Positions 1 through 5,537 of a stretch of DNA of 6,193 bases are shown here, one piece after another. Source of the stretch: Pelagibius sp036570545 (lineage in GTDB: Bacteria; Pseudomonadota; Alphaproteobacteria; Kiloniellales; Kiloniellaceae); contig DATCXZ010000154.1 of assembly GCA_036570545.1 (NCBI GenBank), forward strand, positions 1 through 6,193. Direction: 5' to 3'. The position numbers and the translations under genes are program-made. The notes under the pieces are model-generated. The model saw nothing but the letters and a program-made list of their open reading frames with translations, was not told the DNA's origin and did not search any database. Numbering within the stretch: the first letter of the stretch is position 1; each line of letters begins with the position of its first letter.

Positions 1-1
1 G

Positions 2-2047
2 GAGGCACTGGAGAGCGCGGGGACAGCCTTCGACCTCGATGCGCGCCTGGCCGACGGCAGTCGCCTGCTCGCCCTGCACGGCCGCTGCGCCGCGCCGGGC
101 GCAGGCGCCACGCTGTGGCTTGAGGACAGGTCGGAACCGGCTCGGCAGCAGGCGGCGCTCAAGGCGGAGGTCAAGCAACTGCGGGCCGCTCTCGACGGGC
201 TGCCGATCGCGCTCTGGCTCCGCGACGCCGACGGACGCCTGACCGACTGCAACCGCTTCTATGCGGAAGCGGTCGGCAGCGACGTCGAGACGGTGCGGCG
301 TGAGAGCATCGAGTTGCTCGGCCGCGCCAAGGCCAGCCAGGCGCAAGCCCTTGCTGCGCAGGCGCGCGACGCCGGCAAGGCCTCGAGCGAGACCCACCAC
401 GTGGTGATGGGCGGCGCGCGCCACCTGCTGGAGATCGTCGAGCTGCCGTTCGGCCGCCAGGCCAGTCTCGGTCTTGCCTTCGATCACACGCAGCTCGAGG
501 AAGTGCAGGCCGAGCTCGGCCGCCACATCCGCGTGCAGTCGGAGATGCTGGAGAATCTCTCCACAGCCATTGCCATCTACGGCCGCGACCTGCACCTGAT
601 GTTCTTCAACACCGCCTATGCGCGCCTCTGGGAGCTCGACGAAAGCTTCCTGCAAGGCAAGCCGCATCTCGGCGACGTGCTGGAGGCGCTGCGCGAGCGG
701 CGCCGCTTCCCGGAGTATCCGAACTTCCCCGCCTACAAGCGGGAGGTGTTGCAAAAGTACGTGACCCTCATCGCCCAGGAGGAAGAGCTGGTGCACCTGC
801 CGGACGGCAGCACGCTGCGCATGGTGGTCACGCCGCATCCCTTCGGCGGCATCCTGCTGTCCTACGAGGACGTCACCGACCGCCTGGCGCTGGAGCGCAG
901 CTACAACACCTTGACCGAGGTGCAGCGCGAGACCATCGACAACCTCTACGAGGGCGTTGCCGTTTTTGGCGCCGATGGCCGCATGAAGCTGTTCAATCCC
1001 GGCCTTTGCAGAATCTGGGGGCTCGATCCGGACTTCCTGCGCGGCGAGCCGCATGTGCGCGAGGTGCTGCCGCGAGTGCGCCCGCTGTTCAACGTCTCCG
1101 ACAAGGACTGGCCGGTGCTCGCTGAACGCATGGCGGCGCGCACCACCGACCCTGACACGCGCAGCGGTCGCAACGAACGCACCGACGGCACGGCGATCGA
1201 CTGGGCCCAGGTGCCGCTGCCCGATGGCGGCGTGCTGTTCAGCTACGTCGATGTGACCGACACTCTGCGCGTCGAGCGCGCGCTCATCGAGCGCAACGAG
1301 GCGCTGGAGACCGCCGACCGCCTGAAGTCGGAATTCATCGCCAACATCTCTTACGAGCTGCGCACGCCGCTCAACGCCATCATCGGCTTCGCCGAGGTGC
1401 TGGAGAACCAGTTCTTCGGCCAGCTCAACGAGCGCCAGCTCGAATACAGCCATGCCATCGTGCAGTCGTCACAGCAGCTCATCGCGCTCATTAACGACAT
1501 TCTCGATCTTGCTTCCATCGAGGCCGGCTATCTCCAGCTCGATCTGCAGCCGACTAATGTGCACGCGCTGCTGGAGTCGATCTATACCCTGGGGCGCGAG
1601 CGCGCCCACAGCCGCAGCATCGATCTGAGCCTCGCGTGCGACGACAATGCCGGCGAACTGATGGCTGACGGCCGCCGCCTGCGTCAGGCGCTGTTCAACC
1701 TGCTGTCCAACGCGCTGAAGTTCACCCGCGAGGGCGGCGTGGTGACGCTCTCCGCTCGCCGTGCCGAGGGCGAGATGCTGCTCGAGGTGGCGGACACCGG
1801 CATCGGCATTCCCGAGACCGATCGCGATCGCGTGTTCGGCAAGTTCGAGCGCGGCTCGCTGGAGATGCGCCACAGCGGCGCGGGCCTGGGCCTGTCGCTG
1901 GTGAAGAGCCTGATCGAGCTGCACGGCGGCCGCGTCGAACTGGACTCGCGGGTAGGCGGTGGTACCCGGGTCATCTGCCACGTACCGCTCGGCCCGGTGC
2001 CTCTCGAGCACGACCACGCGGCCATCGACCGCGACGTCGCCGAATAG
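2..2047 (+). CDS. divL: DivL-like multi-PAS sensor kinase with Tyr in place of the phosphoacceptor His (5' partial)
   Basis: The frame is open from the left edge to the TAG at 2045-2047 (681 residues visible); the true start lies outside the window, so the GTG at 293 is an internal codon. Numbering from base 2, I see the tail of one PAS-like segment (about 1-45), a PAS domain (about 60-150), two similar PAS_7-type domains (about 182-300 and 311-425), a HisKA dimerisation helix (about 438-510) and a HATPase domain (about 555-670). The ATP-binding boxes look intact: N-box LFNLLSNALKF (564-574), G1 ADTGIGI (597-603) and G2 GAGLGLSL (626-633). The H-box reads SYELRTPLN, so the phosphoacceptor His is Tyr451. 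In Caulobacter, DivL carries the same change, binds phosphorylated DivK and controls the CckA kinase upstream of CtrA. Orthology with DivL is inferred from this motif, the PAS array and the neighbourhood. Alternatively it is another Tyr-type pseudo-histidine kinase. No membrane segment is visible in this part. Confidence 0.85.
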   Translation, partial: EALESAGTAFDLDARLADGSRLLALHGRCAAPGAGATLWLEDRSEPARQQAALKAEVKQLRAALDGLPIALWLRDADGRLTDCNRFYAEAVGSDVETVRRESIELLGRAKASQAQALAAQARDAGKASSETHHVVMGGARHLLEIVELPFGRQASLGLAFDHTQLEEVQAELGRHIRVQSEMLENLSTAIAIYGRDLHLMFFNTAYARLWELDESFLQGKPHLGDVLEALRERRRFPEYPNFPAYKREVLQKYVTLIAQEEELVHLPDGSTLRMVVTPHPFGGILLSYEDVTDRLALERSYNTLTEVQRETIDNLYEGVAVFGADGRMKLFNPGLCRIWGLDPDFLRGEPHVREVLPRVRPLFNVSDKDWPVLAERMAARTTDPDTRSGRNERTDGTAIDWAQVPLPDGGVLFSYVDVTDTLRVERALIERNEALETADRLKSEFIANISYELRTPLNAIIGFAEVLENQFFGQLNERQLEYSHAIVQSSQQLIALINDILDLASIEAGYLQLDLQPTNVHALLESIYTLGRERAHSRSIDLSLACDDNAGELMADGRRLRQALFNLLSNALKFTREGGVVTLSARRAEGEMLLEVADTGIGIPETDRDRVFGKFERGSLEMRHSGAGLGLSLVKSLIELHGGRVELDSRVGGGTRVICHVPLGPVPLEHDHAAIDRDVAE

Positions 2048-2065
2048 CCTTACACCGAGTAGGAC

Positions 2066-3121
2066 TTAGCCGGCGGGCACGCCCCGGGTGGTGGAATACT
2101 CCCAGTGCAGCGCCTCGTCCGGATAGACCAGCGGGCGGATGGTGTGGGCCGCGAGCGCGGCCTCCGAGAAACCGGTGAGGATCAGCTTCAGCTTGCCCTG
2201 GTAGTGCGCGATGTCGCCGATCGCGAAGATGCCGGCATGGTTGGTCTCGCTGGTGGCCGGGTTCACTGCGATGTGGTGGTGGTCGAGTTGCAGGCCCCAG
2301 TCGGCAATGGGACCGAGATTCATGGAGAGTCCGAAGAACGGCAGCAGGCTTTCCGCCGGCAGGGTCCTGGTGCGGCCTTCCAGGTCGGCCACCACCACGC
2401 CGCTGAGCTGCCGCCCGTCGCCTTCCAGTCCGGCGAGCTGGTAGGGGATCACCAGCTCCACCTTGCCCGTCTCGGCGAGGCGGTGGAGCCGGTCGATGCT
2501 CTCGGGAGCGGCACGAAACTTTGCCCGCCGGTGCACCACGTAGATCGTCTCGGCCAGCTCGGCGAGTGAGTTCGCCCAGTCGACGGCGGAGTCGCCGCCG
2601 CCGGCTATGACGATGCGCTGGCCGCGAAAATTCTCGCGCCGCTGCACCAGGTAGTGCACGGCGGTTCCCTCGTAGTCCTCGATGCCGGTCAGCGGCGGCC
2701 GGTTCGGCCCGAAGGCCCCGCTGCCGGCGGCGATCACCACCGCTGTCGCGTCGATCACGGTGCCCTTTGAAGTAGTCAGGCGCCAGCCGCCGTCGGATCG
2801 GCGGGCGAGGCCGGTGACCTGCTGGCCGAGATGATAGACCGGCTGAAACGGCTCCGCCTGCTCGGCGAGGCGGTCGACCAGGTCCTGCGCCTGGATGCGC
2901 GGGTAGCCGGGGATGTCGTAGATCGGCTTTTCCGGGTAGAGCGCCGCGCACTGGCCGCCGATCATCTCCAGGGTGTCGATCACGTGGCAGCGGAGCTTCA
3001 GCATGCCGCACTCGAAGACCGCGAAAAGGCCGACCGGCCCGGCGCCTACGATGGCGACATCAGTGGTGAGGGACTTCTCCGCCAAGCAACTTCTCCCGTG
3101 ATCGGCTGCGCTTTGGTCCAT
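2066..3121 (-). CDS. Ferredoxin--NADP+ reductase, thioredoxin-reductase-like type
   Basis: This 351-residue flavoprotein should transfer electrons between NADPH and ferredoxin or flavodoxin in the cytoplasm (EC 1.18.1.2 family). The FAD-binding GAGPVG lies at residues 26-31, followed by GGQC at 55-58. The NADPH-binding segment GGGDSAVDWA is at 174-183, with HRR at 197-199 as the likely NADP phosphate contact. The C-terminal FAD motif AIGD is at 300-303. The redox CxxC that true thioredoxin reductases carry just before the NADPH motif is absent (HYLV at 156-159), which points to the YumC-like reductase type; the length fits that family. The ATG at 3121 gives the longest form but has only a weak upstream GGGA. 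A TTG at 3085 (codon 13) has GGAG seven bases upstream (3093-3096) and would give a start MAEKSLTTDVAIVG, so it is a serious alternative. The gene is convergent with the kinase gene and divergent from tsaE, hence probably monocistronic. Confidence 0.9.
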   Translation of the reverse strand: MDQSAADHGRSCLAEKSLTTDVAIVGAGPVGLFAVFECGMLKLRCHVIDTLEMIGGQCAALYPEKPIYDIPGYPRIQAQDLVDRLAEQAEPFQPVYHLGQQVTGLARRSDGGWRLTTSKGTVIDATAVVIAAGSGAFGPNRPPLTGIEDYEGTAVHYLVQRRENFRGQRIVIAGGGDSAVDWANSLAELAETIYVVHRRAKFRAAPESIDRLHRLAETGKVELVIPYQLAGLEGDGRQLSGVVVADLEGRTRTLPAESLLPFFGLSMNLGPIADWGLQLDHHHIAVNPATSETNHAGIFAIGDIAHYQGKLKLILTGFSEAALAAHTIRPLVYPDEALHWEYSTTRGVPAG

Positions 3122-3156
3122 GAATCCCGGGCGGTCGCGGCCGGCCAGGATGCCCT

Positions 3157-3185
3157 AACATGGCGACGGTAGGGGAGCCTGACAA
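3157..3185 (-). promoter_or_regulatory. Weak candidate promoter for the reductase gene
   Basis: On the minus strand, TTGTCA (3185-3180, 5 of 6 to the -35 consensus) is followed after 17 bases by CATGTT (3162-3157), a poor -10 element with only 2 of 6 matches. The position upstream of both possible reductase starts is suitable. The -35 is the only persuasive part. Confidence 0.18.
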
Positions 3186-3213
3186 GTCGTGCCGGAGCGC
3201 CGCTGCAGGACGG

Positions 3214-3242
3214 TTGCTGGCTTGGGGTCCGACCGCTAAAAC
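3214..3242 (+). promoter_or_regulatory. Possible sigma70-like promoter for the tsaE operon
   Basis: TTGCTG (3214-3219) and TAAAAC (3237-3242) are separated by exactly 17 bases. They match the consensus at 3 of 6 and 4 of 6 positions. Transcription would begin at about 3249-3250, only a few bases before the tsaE ATG at 3254, so the message would be nearly leaderless. This fits the lack of a good Shine-Dalgarno sequence before tsaE. The match is modest, and chance occurrence cannot be excluded. Confidence 0.3.
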
Positions 3243-3253
3243 AGGCCTCCAAG

Positions 3254-3772
3254 ATGATGACCGCGACTCAAATGGCTCCCGCCTCCGCCGCGCCGCCCGA
3301 CCTGCCCCTCGACCTCCCCTTGGCCGATTTGCCGGCTACCGAGAGTCTCGCCCAGGTGCTGGCGCCCCTGCTGCGCGCGGGCGACGTGGTCGCGCTTTTC
3401 GGCGACCTCGGTGCCGGCAAGACAGCGCTCGCCCGCGCCCTTATTCGTGCGCTGCCCGGCCCTGCGGGCGCCGCCGCCGAGGAGGTGCCGAGCCCGACCT
3501 TCACGCTCGTGCAGATCTACGAGCGCCGCCCGGCGCCGGTCTGGCACTTCGATCTCTACCGCCTCGACAGCGCTGCCGAAGTCGAGGAGCTCGGCTTCTC
3601 GGAGGCCCTGGCCGGCGGCATCGCCCTCGTCGAGTGGCCGGAGCGTCTCGGCACCCTGCTGCCGCCCGACGCGCTCCGCTTGACCCTGAGTTTCGATGCC
3701 GCGGGCGGGCGTCGCGCGCGGCTCGAGGGCGGCGGCGACTGGCCCGAGCGCCTGGCGGAGCTGCGGCCTTGA
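3254..3772 (+). CDS. tsaE: tRNA threonylcarbamoyladenosine biosynthesis ATPase TsaE
   Basis: TsaE is the P-loop ATPase that works with TsaB and TsaD to place the t6A modification at position 37 of ANN-decoding tRNAs in the cytoplasm. The 172-residue product has the Walker A motif GDLGAGKT (50-57), the family signature SPTF (80-83), HFDLYR (98-103) with its conserved Asp100, and EELGFSEAL (111-119) followed by ALVEWPER (124-131). The length is slightly above the usual 150-160 because of a Pro/Ala-rich N-terminal stretch of about 25 residues. Two ATGs in tandem (3254 and 3257) and a third at 3272 are possible starts; none has a strong ribosome binding site, the best being AGG at 3243-3245. I keep the first ATG. 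The stop TGA at 3770-3772 overlaps the TTG start of the next gene, indicating co-transcription and probably translational coupling. Confidence 0.96.
   Translation: MMTATQMAPASAAPPDLPLDLPLADLPATESLAQVLAPLLRAGDVVALFGDLGAGKTALARALIRALPGPAGAAAEEVPSPTFTLVQIYERRPAPVWHFDLYRLDSAAEVEELGFSEALAGGIALVEWPERLGTLLPPDALRLTLSFDAAGGRRARLEGGGDWPERLAELRP
3757..3771 (+). promoter_or_regulatory. Ribosome binding site and TTG start of amgK, overlapping the tsaE stop
   Basis: GGAG (3757-3760) lies eight bases before TTG (3769-3771), inside the end of tsaE. The TTGA overlap means that the tsaE stop and the amgK start share bases. This site decides the start: the next in-frame candidate, GTG at 3841, would remove the conserved N-terminal helix of the kinase family. 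Confidence 0.7.
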
Positions 3773-4797
3773 GCGCGGCGCGAGAGGCGCTCTGCCGACG
3801 CTTCCTCGAGAGTGCCGGCTGGGGCGATGCCGAGCGCCGTGTGCTGGCGGCGGACGCCTCGTTCCGGCGCTACGACCGCCTCAGCCGCGGCAGCGAGCGC
3901 GCGGTGCTGATGGACGCGCCGCCGCCGCAGGAGAACGCGCGGATCTTCCACCACATTGCGGAGTGCCTGCTCGACATCGACCTCAGCGCGCCGCGCCCGC
4001 TGGCGATGGACGCCGAAGCCGGGTTTCTGCTGCTGGAGGACTTCGGCGATCGCACCTTCACCCGCGCGCTGAAGGACGGTGCCGACGAGGCCGAGCTTTA
4101 TCGGCTCGCCACGGATACCCTCATAGCCCTGCACCAGCGTTGGGGCGGCGAAGATGCCGGCCTGCTGTCCTACGATGCCGATCGCCTGCTGGCCGAGGTG
4201 GCGCTGCTGGTCGACTGGTACCTCCCGGCGGTCACCGGGCGGGAAACGCTACCGGCACAGCGCGCGTCGTATCTGGCGGCCTGGCGGGAGGTCCTGCCGG
4301 CCATGCTGTCGGTTCCGCACAAGCTGGTGCTGCGCGACTTTCACGTCGACAACCTGATGGTCGTCGCCGGTCGCTCCGGGATCGCCCGCTGCGGCCTGCT
4401 CGACTTTCAGGATGCCGTCATCGGACCGATCAGCTACGACCTGGTCTCGCTGCTGGAGGATGCCCGCCGCGACGTCTCGCCGGAGGTGGTGACGGAGATG
4501 CTGGCGCGCTACCAGGACGCCCTGCGCCCGCTGATCGACCGTAGCGCCTTCGCCGCCTCCTATGCCGCCCTCGGCGCGCAACGCAACGCCAAGATCATCG
4601 GCATTTTCACGCGGCTGTCGCGGCGCGACGGCAAGCACGGCTACCTGCAGCATATCTCCCGCGTCTGGCGTCTGCTGGAGGGCGACCTGCGCCATGCCGC
4701 GCTCGCGCCGGTGAAGACGTGGTTCGACCAAGCGGTGCCGGCGGAGCTGCGCAGTGCGCCGCCACCGCCCGCGGAGAGCGAGGAGACACGGGCATGA
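3769..4797 (+). CDS. amgK: N-acetylmuramate/N-acetylglucosamine 1-kinase, AmgK type (aminoglycoside phosphotransferase fold)
   Basis: The 342-residue protein belongs to the APH/choline-kinase-like family. It has the LLLEDFGDR segment (87-95), the catalytic loop LRDFHVDNL (188-196) with presumed base Asp190 and Asn195, and the metal-binding LLDFQDA (210-216) with Asp212. In Pseudomonas putida the AmgK family phosphorylates the anomeric carbon of MurNAc (and GlcNAc), giving MurNAc-alpha-1-phosphate for peptidoglycan recycling. That substrate is inferred here mainly from the murU-type gene that follows with an ATGA overlap. The fold alone would also fit other small-molecule kinases, and aminoglycoside resistance is unlikely in this setting. 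The start is TTG at 3769, supported by GGAG eight bases upstream. The same frame is open upstream to 3160, but that part overlaps tsaE and reads as Arg/Ala-rich shadow sequence. The C-terminus ends in a Pro/Glu-rich tail of about 14 residues. Confidence 0.88.
   Translation: MSAAREALCRRFLESAGWGDAERRVLAADASFRRYDRLSRGSERAVLMDAPPPQENARIFHHIAECLLDIDLSAPRPLAMDAEAGFLLLEDFGDRTFTRALKDGADEAELYRLATDTLIALHQRWGGEDAGLLSYDADRLLAEVALLVDWYLPAVTGRETLPAQRASYLAAWREVLPAMLSVPHKLVLRDFHVDNLMVVAGRSGIARCGLLDFQDAVIGPISYDLVSLLEDARRDVSPEVVTEMLARYQDALRPLIDRSAFAASYAALGAQRNAKIIGIFTRLSRRDGKHGYLQHISRVWRLLEGDLRHAALAPVKTWFDQAVPAELRSAPPPPAESEETRA
4781..4797 (+). promoter_or_regulatory. Ribosome binding site and ATGA overlap at the murU start
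   Basis: AGGAG (4781-4785) lies eight bases before the ATG at 4794. The ATG overlaps the amgK stop TGA (4795-4797) as ATGA, a classic arrangement for translational coupling. It fixes the murU start in preference to the in-frame GTG-type start further upstream at 4719, which would sit deep inside amgK. Confidence 0.8.
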
Positions 4798-5528
4798 GCA
4801 GCGGCCCCACCACCGCCATGGTGCTCGCCGCCGGCCTTGGCCAGCGCATGCGACCGCTTACCGACAGGCTGCCGAAGCCGCTGGTGCAGGTACGCGGCGA
4901 GGCGATGCTCGACACCATCCTCGACCGCCTGCAGGATCACTGCATCGGCAAGGTGGTGGTGAACCTGCACTACCTCGGCGAGATGATCGAGGCGCACCTG
5001 GAGTATCGCGAGCGGCCGCAGATCGTCTTCTCGCCCGAGCGCGAGCTTCTGGAGACCGGCGGCGGGGTGACGAAGGCGCTGCCGCAGCTCGGCCCCGACC
5101 CCTTCTTCGTCCTCAACGGCGACGTCTGCTGGCTCGACGGCCTGACGCCGGCGCTGCAGCGCCTGGCCGCCGCCTGGAACGACGAGGATATGGACGCGCT
5201 GCTGCTGCTGCACCCGACCTGCAGCGCCTTCGGCTACGAGGGCATCGGGGATTACCTGATGGACTCCGTCGGCCGTCTGCGCCGCCGGCAGGAGCGGCAG
5301 ATCGCGCCCTTCATCCACGCCGGCATCCAGATCCTCCATCCGCGCCTCTTTGAGGGCGCGCCCGAGGGGCCCTTCTCCTTGAACCGACTCTACGACAAGG
5401 CGCAGGAGGATGGCCGCCTCTGGGGCCTGCGCCACGATGGCGAGTGGTATCACGTCGGCACGCCGGCCGAGCTGAGCGCCGTGGAGGACGCGTTGCATCA
5501 CCTCGCCGGGTCTTCGGGCCAGAGGTAG
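4794..5528 (+). CDS. murU: N-acetylmuramate alpha-1-phosphate uridylyltransferase, MurU type
   Basis: The 244-residue protein is a sugar-phosphate nucleotidyltransferase. The nucleotide-binding signature LAAGLGQRMRPLTD (11-24) is followed by LPKPLV (26-31). NGD (108-110) provides the metal-binding Asp110, HAGIQIL starts at 175, and WYHVGTP (218-224) closes the active site. MurU joins MurNAc-alpha-1-phosphate to UMP from UTP, giving UDP-MurNAc and returning recycled murein sugar to cell-wall synthesis without MurA/MurB. The role is inferred from the family and from the overlapping upstream kinase gene amgK. Annotation as a mannose-1-phosphate guanylyltransferase-like (HddC) protein is the main alternative, because these families are close in sequence. 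In many relatives the WYHVGTP position has Asp before VGTP, and here it is His220. The stop TAG lies six bases before the addB start. Confidence 0.9.
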   Translation: MSSGPTTAMVLAAGLGQRMRPLTDRLPKPLVQVRGEAMLDTILDRLQDHCIGKVVVNLHYLGEMIEAHLEYRERPQIVFSPERELLETGGGVTKALPQLGPDPFFVLNGDVCWLDGLTPALQRLAAAWNDEDMDALLLLHPTCSAFGYEGIGDYLMDSVGRLRRRQERQIAPFIHAGIQILHPRLFEGAPEGPFSLNRLYDKAQEDGRLWGLRHDGEWYHVGTPAELSAVEDALHHLAGSSGQR

Positions 5529-5537
5529 CGTGGGATG
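5521..5537 (+). promoter_or_regulatory. Ribosome binding site and start of addB
   Basis: AGAGG (5521-5525) immediately precedes the murU stop and lies nine bases before the ATG at 5535. murU and addB are in the same frame, so the TAG at 5526-5528 sets the upstream limit. This ATG is the first possible start after it. Confidence 0.65.

Larger units (their letters stand above)
3122..3253. other. Divergent intergenic region between the reductase gene and tsaE
   Basis: This stretch of about 130 bp separates two divergent genes and is the only intergenic space in the window large enough for promoters. It must supply transcription to the reductase gene on the minus strand, and probably to the tsaE-amgK-murU-addB operon on the plus strand. 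Candidate sigma70-like elements are listed separately. I see no convincing operator dyad, riboswitch or small RNA. A GGCCGGCC palindrome (3139-3146) is short and unremarkable at this GC content. If the reductase starts at the TTG at 3085, the region grows by 36 bp. Confidence 0.7.

Noticed and set aside
39..242. 67-codon + strand open frame at the left edge
   Set aside because: It lies in another frame within the continuing kinase coding sequence and is Arg/Ser-rich without motifs.
1469..2017. 182-codon minus-strand open frame opposite the kinase core
   Set aside because: It is the antisense of conserved HisKA/HATPase coding sequence, has no family motif and is rich in Ala, Gln and Arg.
2069..2090. 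Short GGGC/GCCC-type dyad near the end of the reductase gene as a terminator
   Set aside because: The stem is only about four base pairs, lies inside the coding sequence and is not followed by a T-run on either strand.
1971..3011. 346-codon open frame on the minus strand overlapping the reductase gene
   Set aside because: It is a +1/-1 shadow of the reductase frame, very rich in Arg, Gly, Pro and Ala with no domain motif. The reductase frame has all the FAD and NADPH motifs.
3139..3146. GGCCGGCC palindrome in the intergenic region as an operator
   Set aside because: An eight-base G/C-only palindrome is expected by chance in DNA of this composition, and there is no second copy or longer dyad around it.
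3160..3768. Long in-frame upstream extension of the amgK frame (open from 3160, 545 codons in total)
   Set aside because: It overlaps the whole of tsaE, which is a clear family member. The extension is Arg/Ala/Pro-rich low-complexity sequence typical of a shadow frame in GC-rich DNA. The real start is the TTG at 3769 with a good ribosome binding site.
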